A stretch of 53,916 bases of DNA from positions 1 through 53,916 of the forward strand of contig JACZYG010000016.1 of NCBI GenBank assembly GCA_022571215.1, in the 5' to 3' direction. The notes under the pieces are model-generated. The model ran no database searches, was not told where the DNA came from, and saw nothing but the letters and a program-made list of their open reading frames with translations. The stretch is from Fidelibacterota bacterium. Its GTDB lineage: Bacteria > Fidelibacterota > SORT01. Every line of letters starts with the position of its first letter. Position 1 is the stretch's first letter. A program made the translations under genes and the position numbers. Positions 8,174-17,015 of the stretch are shown piece by piece.

Positions 8174-10517
8174 TCGTCTGCTTCTTTTCTTCGTTTTCTT
8201 CCCCCTTAGGTCGCTCCTCTTCGGTGCCTTCCGCCTGCTTATCAGATTTATCTTCTTCCGTATCATCAGGATATTCAACTCTCACATGATACATCCCGAT
8301 CAATATGGGCAGGATAGCCGATTTGATCTTGCCAATTTCGGCTAATGTGAGATCACATTCATTGAGTTGACCATCGTCAAGTCTTGTTTTGATGACAGTG
8401 TCAACCATATCGCTGATCCTGTTCAACGTTTTTTCTTTTATGGAGCGTGTAGCCGCTTCGATTCCTTCACATATCATCACAATGCCAGCCTCTTTTGAAA
8501 TCGGAAGCGGACCGGGATAACGAAAATCCATCTCATTCACATTTGGTTCATCTCCCGCCTGGTCGATCGCTTTTTTATAGAAATACTCCATTCTCATCGT
8601 ACCGTGGTGAGACGTTATAAAATCGATTATCGCTTCGGGAACTTTATGTTTTTTCGCAAGCTCAATCCCATCCCGGACGTGCGAAGCAAGTATAAGAGCG
8701 CTAAGATTGGGTCTCAGCATTTCATGCCTGTTCTCAGCGCCCATTTGATTTTCCACAAAATACTCGGGTTTATTCATCTTTCCTATATCGTGATAATATG
8801 AGCCTACTCTTGCGAGTAGAGAATTGGCTCCGATGGCATCCGCAGCTTCTTCGGCGAGGTTTCCCGATAAAACGCTGTGATGGTATGTTCCCGGCGCTTT
8901 AACGGCTAATTGTTTCAGCAGCGGTCTGTTGAGGTCTGACTGCTCAAGCAAGGTCAGATCTGTCGTAATTCCGAATGCGATTTCCAAAAATCCTATTATC
9001 CCATAAACCAAAATCGGTGATAAAAGCGCGTTGCCAATCGCAAAACCATAACTCTCAAGGATAACATCCACAGTCGAAAACTTTAGCAATTCCACAGCCG
9101 TTATTGCTATTATATAAGCGGCGGCTACGAAGATAAATGACCAGAATAATTGGCTTCTTGTTCTGAGCCGGGTAACAGTGAAAATGGACGCGGTCCCCGC
9201 GAAAGTTGATACTATTACGAAATCTAGCTTATTACCGAGAACTACCCCGATGAGAAGCGCCAGAGTAACAGTTCCAATGAAAGCAATGCGAGCATCCACT
9301 AAAATTGTCAGCACCATGGATGCTATCACTATCGGAATGAGATATTCTGATAATCCTAATCTGTAGATAACCAACGATGAAAAAGCAAGCACCGAAAGGA
9401 AGATAAATCCTATCAGCAATACCATCCTGCTGTCTTTATATATTTGTGGGCGATACGCCACGATAAACGCGCTGAAGAAAAACAGTATCACCGATACCAA
9501 CAGGATGCGCCCTATTTGTGGAAGATAAGTGACTATCCCGCCTTCAGCGGTTCCTCTCCGGGCTTTTTCCGAAAAGAGAGATTCAAGTTTCTGTTGAATA
9601 TTGGGAGTGACACGCTCGTTTCTGTCCACTATTCGTTCGTTGGCTCTAACGATATCCCGACTGATCGGCACTTTGGCTATCACACCTCTAATGCGAGCTT
9701 CAGTCGTTTGTTTATTATAAATGATATTAGCTTTGTTGAATCTCTTTAATATATCAATTCCTACTTCGACTTCGTCGCCCGTTTCGATTCCTAAACTTGC
9801 TTTTAATCGAATATCAGACTGAACATGAGCGTCATCTAAACTCATGTAATAGCCCTTGTCACCCAATAATTCCTCACCGTTTTCTAAAACGGCTATTTTT
9901 TGTTTACTAATCTCTTTAAGCGGAATATCTAATATACCCTCGTTAAACAGATCACGGGCTATCCGTACCAAATTCGCTTTGAACATCTCTAATTCATCTA
10001 TTCCACCGGTCAGACGGTTATCTCTGTCAGTAAGGAATCGCCATTTCGGACGTGACAGATTAAAATTATATTCGCTTTGAACAAGATTTACTAAATTAAC
10101 AAAATTGAGCGAATCTTCTTTTAATTCCGCAAGAAACGCCGAATCAATTTCAGCCGCTCTCAGCACTTTTGTCGTCAGGTTTTTTCCGTAAGCAGCCTTC
10201 GCTTCGCGAACTTTTCGGAGTATGTCAAAGAATTTATTTATCTCGTCAAGCTGAGACAGCATGATGTCATCTCTTCTCTCGAATAACGGGTATGTTTGCT
10301 CCAAAGCCTTTTGCCTATCTTTTTCGAGTTCGACTTTTGTCTTTAATATCGGGAAATCGAATGGAGCTATTATTTCGTCGGTGGTTATTTGACCTACTTC
10401 ATAAGCATACTCAAGCGATTTCTCTCTCGGGAAAAAGAAAAGACTGGAGATCAATAGAACTATAAGAGTTCCATACCTGATTGCCAAATCAGTTCTGTTT
10501 GATGATTTATCTGCCAT
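8157..10517 (-). CDS. pgpH: 7TM-HD phosphohydrolase, probable c-di-AMP phosphodiesterase PgpH
   Basis: The 786 residues have the PgpH/YqfF plan: one N-terminal membrane helix (residues 13-27), a long extracytoplasmic 7TMR-HDED domain (to about 335), a block of about seven hydrophobic helices (about 340-515) and a cytoplasmic HD domain. The HD motif is intact: YHHSVLSGN, then SYYHDIGKMNKP with the signature HD, then HVRDG and ITSHHGT. Family members hydrolyse cyclic di-AMP to pApA. The tail after about residue 745 is very acidic and polar. It lies in the operon just before ybeY, a conserved pairing in Firmicutes and FCB bacteria. The symbol is by homology. Confidence 0.9.
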   Translation of the reverse strand: MADKSSNRTDLAIRYGTLIVLLISSLFFFPREKSLEYAYEVGQITTDEIIAPFDFPILKTKVELEKDRQKALEQTYPLFERRDDIMLSQLDEINKFFDILRKVREAKAAYGKNLTTKVLRAAEIDSAFLAELKEDSLNFVNLVNLVQSEYNFNLSRPKWRFLTDRDNRLTGGIDELEMFKANLVRIARDLFNEGILDIPLKEISKQKIAVLENGEELLGDKGYYMSLDDAHVQSDIRLKASLGIETGDEVEVGIDILKRFNKANIIYNKQTTEARIRGVIAKVPISRDIVRANERIVDRNERVTPNIQQKLESLFSEKARRGTAEGGIVTYLPQIGRILLVSVILFFFSAFIVAYRPQIYKDSRMVLLIGFIFLSVLAFSSLVIYRLGLSEYLIPIVIASMVLTILVDARIAFIGTVTLALLIGVVLGNKLDFVIVSTFAGTASIFTVTRLRTRSQLFWSFIFVAAAYIIAITAVELLKFSTVDVILESYGFAIGNALLSPILVYGIIGFLEIAFGITTDLTLLEQSDLNRPLLKQLAVKAPGTYHHSVLSGNLAEEAADAIGANSLLARVGSYYHDIGKMNKPEYFVENQMGAENRHEMLRPNLSALILASHVRDGIELAKKHKVPEAIIDFITSHHGTMRMEYFYKKAIDQAGDEPNVNEMDFRYPGPLPISKEAGIVMICEGIEAATRSIKEKTLNRISDMVDTVIKTRLDDGQLNECDLTLAEIGKIKSAILPILIGMYHVRVEYPDDTEEDKSDKQAEGTEEERPKGEENEEKKQTNGQRT

Positions 10518-10554
10518 GCTGTTTGAAACCTAAGGCTTGAATGAACTTAATTGA

Positions 10555-11697
10555 CTAAAGTTCCTTTAACATTTCCCGCGCGATGATTATTCTCTGAATT
10601 TCGGAAGTCCCTTCCCCGATTTCGCATACTTTGGCGTCCCTGTAAAACCGTTCGACCGGAAAATCCTTCAGATAACCATACCCGCCGTGAATTTGAATCG
10701 CTTCTCCCGATGCCCACATCGCCAATTCCGAAGAAAATAATTTTGCCATTGCCGATACTTTAATAATATTCTTACCTTCGTCGCGCATCCTTGCGGCATT
10801 AAATACAAGAAGTCTGGCAGCTTCTATCCTCGTTGCCATATCAGCCAGTTTAAAGCTGATTCCCTGAAACTCGTAGATATTCTTACCGAATGCTTTTCGC
10901 TGATTAGCATACTTCAACGAGAGATCATATACACCTTCCGCCAATCCAAGACTCAACGCCGCAACCGATATCCTGCCGGCATCCAAAATTTGCATAAATT
11001 GCTTGAACCCTTCTCCCTTTCTCCCGAGAATACTATCTGACTTTACCCTCATGTTTTCGAACGTCAAAGCCCTTGTGTCCGAGCCTCTCCACCCCATCTT
11101 TTTTTCGGGAGGTCCAATGATCAAGCCAGGCGTATCCTTCTCGACAATAAAATTCGTAAGTTCATTCTTACCATTTTTTTGCCCTGTTGAAGCAAGAATC
11201 ACAAAGGTTTCCGCAAAGCCCGCATTTGTGATGAAATTCTTTGAGCCGTTGATTATATAGTCATTCCCGTCAACTACAGCAACGGTTTGGATTGCAGAAG
11301 CGTCGCTTCCCGCGTTCGGTTCCGTCAATCCGAATGATGCTAACTTTCCCCCGCTTGTAAGAGGGGGGAGATACTTTTTCTTCTGCTCATCGCTTCCAAA
11401 ATAATAGATCGGTCCCACGCCGAGTGAGATGTGAGCAGCAAGCGTGATCGATGTCGAAACACAAACCTTCGCCAATTCATGAACGGCTATTATGTAGGAT
11501 ACATAATCCATCCCCGAACCGCCGTATTCAGGAGAAAATGGTATTCCCATCAGCCCGAGATCATTCATTTTTTTGACAGTTTCTACCGGAAACCGTTCAT
11601 TTTCATCTATCTCGGCCGCAATCGGGGCGACTTCTTTGATAGCGAAATCCCTGACCGTATCCCTCAGAAGTTTATGATCGTCCGTAAAAAAATCCAT
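10555..11697 (-). CDS. acyl-CoA dehydrogenase (short/branched-chain type)
   Basis: A 380-residue FAD-dependent acyl-CoA dehydrogenase. Visible blocks are the N-terminal helical domain, ASFGLTEPNAGSDA and NGSKNFITNAG (FAD contact), and the C-terminal QIHGGYGYLKDFPVERFYRDA followed by IGEGTSEIQRIIIARE. The Glu before GTSEIQ is at the position of the catalytic base of short- and medium-chain enzymes; isovaleryl-CoA dehydrogenases carry their base elsewhere and normally lack it here. So a butyryl- or 2-methylbutyryl-CoA-type activity is more likely than isovaleryl. Electrons would go to ETF. It follows the enoyl-CoA hydratase gene in the same direction. Confidence 0.92.
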   Translation of the reverse strand: MDFFTDDHKLLRDTVRDFAIKEVAPIAAEIDENERFPVETVKKMNDLGLMGIPFSPEYGGSGMDYVSYIIAVHELAKVCVSTSITLAAHISLGVGPIYYFGSDEQKKKYLPPLTSGGKLASFGLTEPNAGSDASAIQTVAVVDGNDYIINGSKNFITNAGFAETFVILASTGQKNGKNELTNFIVEKDTPGLIIGPPEKKMGWRGSDTRALTFENMRVKSDSILGRKGEGFKQFMQILDAGRISVAALSLGLAEGVYDLSLKYANQRKAFGKNIYEFQGISFKLADMATRIEAARLLVFNAARMRDEGKNIIKVSAMAKLFSSELAMWASGEAIQIHGGYGYLKDFPVERFYRDAKVCEIGEGTSEIQRIIIAREMLKEL

Positions 11698-11773
11698 AGC
11701 CTAACTTGTTTAGTTTCACCTCTAAATCGAAATATATGCAATATACACGCTCTAATCAAGAAATCAGATTGTT

Positions 11774-12559
11774 CTAATATCCCTTGTAAACGGGCTTTCT
11801 CTTTTCCGAAAACGCTTGCAGTCCCTCAAGTCTGTCTTTCGTAGAAATTGTTTTTAGATACTCAGCCCATTCAACTTCAATAGATTCCTCAAATGGAATG
11901 TCAAAACCTTCTCTTAGAGCCTTTTTCGCGGCTTGAACGCCTACGGGTCCGTTTTCGGCTATTGTATTCGCTATATCATCTGCCTTATCCAATAATTGAT
12001 CTTCAGGCACTGCATCGCTGATCAATCCCGCCCTTAGAGCTTCCTCGGAGCTTATATCCCTTCCTGTACAGATCCAATCAAGAGCAATTCCAATCCCTAC
12101 TATTCGAGAAAGCCGTTGGGTTCCGCCCGCGCCAGGCATAATCGCCAATGAGACTTCCTTTAATCCCATTCGAGAATCCAACGAGGCTATTCTTATGTCT
12201 GCCGCAAGGGCAAGTTCGAGTCCCCCACCTAATGCAAAACCTTTTATGGCAGCGATTACCGGAACCTTCAGCGCCCAAATTGAATCCACCGCCTTTCGAA
12301 TTGACTTCACTTTATCAGCTACATCTGACTCGGCAATCAATAACCGCTCTTTTAAGTCCGCGCCGGCGGAAAAATGTTTTCCTTCGCTATGCAGGATAAC
12401 AACCCGAACTTTTCTTTTTTCAATCATTATTTTAACCTGCTCTGCGGCATTAACCAGTTCAAGAACCACTTCGGAATTCAAAGTATTAACGGGAGGATTG
12501 TCGAGAATTATCTCCGCAATAAAAGTTTTTTCATCAATATTAACTCTGACTTTACTCAT
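11774..12559 (-). CDS. enoyl-CoA hydratase/isomerase family, methylglutaconyl-CoA hydratase-like
   Basis: A 261-residue crotonase-fold protein. The oxyanion-hole segments (HFSAGADLKER and KGFALGGGLELALAADIR) and both acid/base glutamates (in GGGLELAL and GLKEVSLAIMPGAGGTQRL) are present, as is the C-terminal STKDRLEGLQAFSEKRKPVYKGY. From memory this tail and the ADLKER segment closely resemble human AUH, the 3-methylglutaconyl-CoA hydratase of leucine degradation, so I favour that activity over generic beta-oxidation. The neighbouring carboxyltransferase supports this. Its start overlaps the stop of the upstream gene by 4 bp. Confidence 0.88.
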   Translation of the reverse strand: MSKVRVNIDEKTFIAEIILDNPPVNTLNSEVVLELVNAAEQVKIMIEKRKVRVVILHSEGKHFSAGADLKERLLIAESDVADKVKSIRKAVDSIWALKVPVIAAIKGFALGGGLELALAADIRIASLDSRMGLKEVSLAIMPGAGGTQRLSRIVGIGIALDWICTGRDISSEEALRAGLISDAVPEDQLLDKADDIANTIAENGPVGVQAAKKALREGFDIPFEESIEVEWAEYLKTISTKDRLEGLQAFSEKRKPVYKGY

Positions 12560-14130
12560 AGGTCTTTAACAGCATCCTCTCCCTCAGGTTTGGGAATTAT
12601 ATATCTCAACTTTACGACCTCGCCGTCCTGCTCTTTTGAAGAAATGTATTTCACATGTTTTCTCTTTATAACTGAATGTGTGATCTTAACACCGCTTTCG
12701 ATCACGCTGCCGAAAATATAACTGACTCCTCTCAAATGTACTTCATTTCCGATATTTATGGGATATTCATCACTGCCGGTGATATATACGCGTGATTCTA
12801 TAAGACAATCCGTACCTATACTTATTCTCCCTTTCAGTTCATTTCCGTTCAGCACGGTTGTGCCATCACCTATCTTTATAACCTGTCCGGGATAACTGCT
12901 CATAACCACACGTTCAGAAATGTGCACATTTCTACCCAGATGAACCTCTCCTGTCAGATGGCAATTATCACAAATTTCAACTCCCGCCGACAGATGTACA
13001 TCCGGTCCGAGATAGACGCCTTTGTGAATAAGCAGATCACCCGAATTTCCCGAGCTGTCGAGATCAAGAATATGTTCAACTACTTCATCGGCTATAAAAA
13101 AATCTTTCCGATCTTTAATTGTGATAACATCTTTCAGTTTTTCATAAACCCGCTCACGGGCTATGGCTTCCATCTCACGGAGAGTGCTCTTGACATTGAA
13201 TCCCTCTACCAACTTACTGTCAGTGGCGTTAGCGGCGCGAACTATCAATTTATTTTCGTTAAATATCTTTATCAGATCAGTTACGTAAAGCTCTCCCTGG
13301 ACGTTATCGGTAGTGATTTTCCGAAGGTACCGGTTCAATACTTTCGCCTTGAAGCCGAACACTCCGGTATTAAACTCCGAAATATTGATTAGTTCCTCCT
13401 TGGTGAGATGAAATTTCTTATCTTTATGATTCAATTCAAAAGGTTCATCAAAGCTCATTGCTAATATATCTTTATGCTCTATAATTTCAACAATTTCACC
13501 CTCAAGCGAACCCGCGCTGCTACCATCCGAGAGCTTTTTCGGCACTCGAATTATTCTTCCATACTGATTATTTTCGGGATTCCCGGCATATTGACCTGTT
13601 AGAACCGTCATATCCGCATTTGAATTTTTAAAAGAATCTTTAAACCCGCTTATGGTATCTCCGTCAATCAGACCCATATCACCAGGCACGATAAAGACAT
13701 CATAGTCAACTTCTGACTCTTCCAAATTATTCATGGCGATACACACAGCATCTCCTGTCCCAATTTGTTCTTCCTGAAAAACAAATTTCAAGTTTTCTTT
13801 TTTACCCACACTACGTGCCACCTCTTCGGCTTTTACGCCGACAACAATCAGTTGAGATGATTTACCAAGACCTTGTTCAAGAGCTTGACGAACTCGTAAA
13901 ACAGTCGGAACACCCCAAATCTCATGGAGCATTTTAGACTTCTCTGATTTGATTCGTTTTCCGTGCCCTGCGGCAAGGATAATGCCTACCGTGCCGTTCG
14001 ACAGATTGAGCGGTGAACTTAACTCTTCAAGAAGTAAGAGTGTTTCCTCTTTTCCCAATAATTCCCTTGTATCAGTGATTGAATAACTATTATCGGCTTC
14101 TAAATTAACCTGAAATTGTAAATTCAGCAA
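12556..14130 (-). CDS. sugar nucleotidyltransferase with left-handed beta-helix domain (GlmU-related)
   Basis: The 524 residues start at a TTG. After about 45 unusual N-terminal residues comes a GlmU-like nucleotidyltransferase domain with the nucleotide-binding loop LAAGHGKRIKSEKSKMLHE, the GTGDAV segment and VPGDMGLIDGD. From about residue 370 hexapeptide turns form a left-handed beta-helix. I cannot find GlmU's acetyltransferase signature (the KxxxKHLxYxGD-like block), so it may be a pyrophosphorylase with a structural or different acyltransferase helix rather than a bifunctional GlmU. First gene of the minus-strand run to 6421 and overlapping the hydratase gene by 4 bp. Confidence 0.8.
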   Translation of the reverse strand: MLNLQFQVNLEADNSYSITDTRELLGKEETLLLLEELSSPLNLSNGTVGIILAAGHGKRIKSEKSKMLHEIWGVPTVLRVRQALEQGLGKSSQLIVVGVKAEEVARSVGKKENLKFVFQEEQIGTGDAVCIAMNNLEESEVDYDVFIVPGDMGLIDGDTISGFKDSFKNSNADMTVLTGQYAGNPENNQYGRIIRVPKKLSDGSSAGSLEGEIVEIIEHKDILAMSFDEPFELNHKDKKFHLTKEELINISEFNTGVFGFKAKVLNRYLRKITTDNVQGELYVTDLIKIFNENKLIVRAANATDSKLVEGFNVKSTLREMEAIARERVYEKLKDVITIKDRKDFFIADEVVEHILDLDSSGNSGDLLIHKGVYLGPDVHLSAGVEICDNCHLTGEVHLGRNVHISERVVMSSYPGQVIKIGDGTTVLNGNELKGRISIGTDCLIESRVYITGSDEYPINIGNEVHLRGVSYIFGSVIESGVKITHSVIKRKHVKYISSKEQDGEVVKLRYIIPKPEGEDAVKDL

Positions 14131-14161
14131 GAGGAAACTGACTGAATAGATTAGACAACAA

Positions 14162-14191
14162 TTACGTCATTAAAGAATTATGGTGACGTCA
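14162..14191. promoter_or_regulatory. dyad with TGACGTCA palindrome, possible operator
   Basis: TTACGTCA at 14162-14169 and the perfect palindrome TGACGTCA at 14184-14191 share ACGTCA/TGACGT in inverted order. They lie 32-60 bases upstream of the nucleotidyltransferase start, where a repressor could control the long minus-strand operon. No regulator is identified. Confidence 0.3.
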
Positions 14192-14225
14192 GTAAGGTAA
14201 AAATGGTTAGATCCCTTTAAATTAG

Positions 14226-14585
14226 CTAAATCTCGGGTCGGTTTTCATCCTTCGACAGCTCAAAGTCGTCAGGGACTTCAATAGACATCAGCAAAAGTCC
14301 CTGTCCGTGTGTTTTTCCTTGAGCATCGTTCTTTAGCGATTGCGAACCGCCGCCGCCGAGAGAGTCATGTAGTATAAAATTCAGGGCGAGGAGATTCGGC
14401 AGTTCGTACCTATCCACCTTCCCTTTGATAATACTTCCGAAATGCTCTTTTACAGCCTTAGCAGTCACTCTGTTTTTGATGATCTCATATGCTTCCGGAC
14501 TTTTAGCTATCAGCCCTATATTGCTGGAATCTCCTTTATCGCCGGAGCGGGAGTGAGCAATATCAAGCAGTTTCACTCTTTTCAT
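14226..14585 (-). CDS. AtuA-like C-terminal (ferredoxin-fold) domain protein
   Basis: This 119-residue protein corresponds to the C-terminal domain of AtuA proteins: it begins LLDIAHSRSGDKGDSSNIGLIA, the characteristic RSGDKG motif, and ends with the glycine-rich LHDSLGGGGSQSLKNDAQGKTHGQ. In Pseudomonas AtuA, as I recall it, this domain is fused to the larger N-terminal domain; here it is a separate gene starting one base after that gene's stop. The two presumably form a complex. The biochemical function of AtuA in acyclic terpene (citronellol) use is still unsettled. Confidence 0.88.
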   Translation of the reverse strand: MKRVKLLDIAHSRSGDKGDSSNIGLIAKSPEAYEIIKNRVTAKAVKEHFGSIIKGKVDRYELPNLLALNFILHDSLGGGGSQSLKNDAQGKTHGQGLLLMSIEVPDDFELSKDENRPEI

Positions 14586-14586
14586 T

Positions 14587-15948
14587 TTAAATAGTCTCTA
14601 CGCGAACTTCAGGTCTTACCAAATCTTTGTCGATCAGCGCAGGCCAATAAGCGTAAATGTTTTGCGGGCGCGGTCTGCCGCCCGCGAATCCCGTAATACC
14701 GGGCGGTCCGTTAGTAATCAGAGGCGCCAGCTCCTTCCCGAATCGCTCGACAGACGCCTTATCGTTGTCACGCACTCCGAGCCGAAGCACAATCTCATTG
14801 ACCTGTTCCGGCATCGGATTAATATCGCCATGACTCGAATTCAACCCGAGAAATTCCGTGCTTGTCTCTTCATACTTAAATCCGGCATCTTCCAACCGTT
14901 GCCAGATTATCTCAGCGCATTTTTCAGCCTTTGCTACCGCGAACGGTCCCGAAATCGTCAAGCTTCCTGAAGCCTTATAACCCACAAAATGATTTATTGA
15001 TACTTTATAGGTGTCTGTAGCGGGACCACCTTTGACACCGCTTATACGAACTCTGTTCTCGCCATCCTCTTCCAACTTTACGCTTCTGAAATCCACTACA
15101 CAATCAGCCGTTATATAGTTGCTCGGCTCCCCCATTTCGTACAACAACTGCTCGCTTACAGATTGTTTATTTATCAGTCCGCCTGTCCCTTCATGTTTTG
15201 TGAGCACGAAAGAGCCGTCCCTGTACGCCTCGACTATCGGGTATCCTATATTAGCGTAATCCGGCACATCCCACCAACGCGTGTAATTTCCTCCGGTACT
15301 TTGCGCTCCGCATTCCAGGATATGACCCGCGACCGTGCCCGCGGCGAGCAGGTCATAGTCGGTTGCTTTCCAGCCGAATTCATGAATCATAGGCGCAAGC
15401 GTCAATCCGGTGTCCGTTACTCTGCCCGCGATAACAATATCCGCTCCCCGGTCGAGAGCTTCCGCCATTGAAGCGGCGCCGAGATATACATTGGCGGAAA
15501 CAATACTTTTTTGTATTTCCGACAGCGGTTTCCCCGATTCCATGTTAGCCAGCTCGGTTCCGTTCCCCAAGAGTTCGTCTAACCGTTCAAGCAGGTCGTC
15601 ACCACTTACGATGCCTATTTTGACACCGCTCAAGCCAAGCTCTTTTGCAGTTTCTCTCAACGCCTCAAAGCACGAATCAAGATTTACGCCACCGGCATTT
15701 GTAACGACCTTTATCCCCTTTTCAATCAGTTCGGGGAAAATCTCCCGCATAACATTTACGAAATCCGAAGCGTAGCCCGCCTTCGGATTTTTACTTTTCT
15801 GCCGCTGCATGATAGACATGGTAACTTCCGCGAGATAATCCAAAGTCAGATAATCTATAGGACCTCCCCGCACAAGCCGTGCGGGAGCGTCAACGGAATC
15901 ACCCCAGAAGCCCTGACCGTTCGCGATGCGTAGCGGCTCCTTCATCAC
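14587..15948 (-). CDS. acyclic terpene utilization AtuA-family protein (DUF1446)
   Basis: A 453-residue AtuA N-terminal (DUF1446) protein. The family blocks are IANGQGFWGDSVDAP near the start, KVVTNAGGVNLDSC, the central DIVIAGRVTDTGLTLAPMIHEFGW and the GGPATDTYKVS segment. AtuA was named from the Pseudomonas citronellol operon, where it lies beside geranyl-CoA carboxylase. Here the upstream genes include a methylcrotonyl/geranyl-type carboxyltransferase, which repeats that association. Likely cytoplasmic. Start is one of two adjacent ATGs (15948 or 15945). It is four bases from the FlgO-like gene and one base from the AtuA-C gene, so an operon is likely. Confidence 0.9.
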   Translation of the reverse strand: MMKEPLRIANGQGFWGDSVDAPARLVRGGPIDYLTLDYLAEVTMSIMQRQKSKNPKAGYASDFVNVMREIFPELIEKGIKVVTNAGGVNLDSCFEALRETAKELGLSGVKIGIVSGDDLLERLDELLGNGTELANMESGKPLSEIQKSIVSANVYLGAASMAEALDRGADIVIAGRVTDTGLTLAPMIHEFGWKATDYDLLAAGTVAGHILECGAQSTGGNYTRWWDVPDYANIGYPIVEAYRDGSFVLTKHEGTGGLINKQSVSEQLLYEMGEPSNYITADCVVDFRSVKLEEDGENRVRISGVKGGPATDTYKVSINHFVGYKASGSLTISGPFAVAKAEKCAEIIWQRLEDAGFKYEETSTEFLGLNSSHGDINPMPEQVNEIVLRLGVRDNDKASVERFGKELAPLITNGPPGITGFAGGRPRPQNIYAYWPALIDKDLVRPEVRVETI

Positions 15949-15952
15949 ATTA

Positions 15953-16921
15953 TCATCTAGTTATAGAGATATTGCGGAACTGGGCTGTAAAATAATCTTC
16001 AGATTTGCAACTCAATTCAAGAAGCGCAATAACGGTTGGTTTTGGTGTTACGTTCTTAAACTCCAGCACTGCCTTCGTTGGCACTCCGTTGACAAGTAAG
16101 TTTTCAGAAGGCCAAAAGCCACGACTATGTTTACTTCCTAATTTTGCAAGGTCTGCCTTATATTCATTCCCTGTATTAAGAATCATCCTCGAACCAGAAC
16201 GATTACTTCCACCGTAAACACCGCTTCCATATAATGCTATTTTTCTATCCTCATGATCATTTGTTACAAGCACATCGCAAATCACGGTAGTCCCAAGCAT
16301 CTTGCATTCCACGAGCTCAAACGTAAATCCATTTGCTTCAACCTTTTGTACACTGCTGACGCTAGCTTTTTTCGGCAATTCCTTTCGGGTTTTTCCTGAC
16401 CCGATACCTGTTCCGGAAGACATGAGCCCTATTACCGATTCATCCTTGAAGATATTAGTCGAAGCTACGGCAAATATCTCGCCTGTTTCGGTGTCGATAA
16501 TTCGCGCGTTTACACGAAGATTTTGCGCCAGCTCGGTGATAGTTCCCGAGCAGATGGCATCCACGCCGAGAATTTTACCGAGCTCCATCGCAGACTCGGT
16601 GTCAATCACACCGGTCAAACTCAATACGTGTTCTTCCATTACTTTGTTCAGGAGTTGTCTTTCGATCACTTTAAACTTCTTGGTCTGGTACAGCTTAGTG
16701 ATGAGCTCCTCGGCAAGGAAACGTCCGAAATTTGTGACGTTTCCCTCAAGATCAGAAAACTCGATAATGGCGATTGTCGTTTTCTGATGGATTGTCATCT
16801 CACTGGCAATCTGCTGGCTTAGCTCTGAAATGCGCTGCTCAAGTCCTCCCTGAGCGTAAAGCGTAGGCTGTAAGCTCATTGCCACAATAAATGAGCTTAT
16901 GATTGGTATTAATCTCTTCAT
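15953..16921 (-). CDS. FlgO/CsgG-like secreted protein with C-terminal beta domain
   Basis: I start at the ATG at 16921, which has GGAGG eight bases upstream; a start at 16948 would lack one. The 322 residues begin with a signal peptide (MKRLIPIISSFIVAMSL...). Residues about 45-165 match the FlgO/CsgG-like fold of envelope proteins: TTIAIIEFSDLEGN, FGRFLAEELITKLY, FKVIERQLLNKVMEEH and ILGVDAICSGTITEL. The remaining C-terminal part looks like an immunoglobulin-like beta domain (NGFTFELVECKMLGTTVICDVLVTN region). An envelope protein between catabolic genes is unexpected. Function unknown. Confidence 0.82.
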   Translation of the reverse strand: MKRLIPIISSFIVAMSLQPTLYAQGGLEQRISELSQQIASEMTIHQKTTIAIIEFSDLEGNVTNFGRFLAEELITKLYQTKKFKVIERQLLNKVMEEHVLSLTGVIDTESAMELGKILGVDAICSGTITELAQNLRVNARIIDTETGEIFAVASTNIFKDESVIGLMSSGTGIGSGKTRKELPKKASVSSVQKVEANGFTFELVECKMLGTTVICDVLVTNDHEDRKIALYGSGVYGGSNRSGSRMILNTGNEYKADLAKLGSKHSRGFWPSENLLVNGVPTKAVLEFKNVTPKPTVIALLELSCKSEDYFTAQFRNISITR

Positions 16922-17015
16922 AGTCCCAACCTCCATCTTAAATATCAAAGTCCTATAATTTAATCATTATTTTAGAAAGTCCCTTCGGCGATATATTTAC
17001 GAATCAGCTCAGCTC

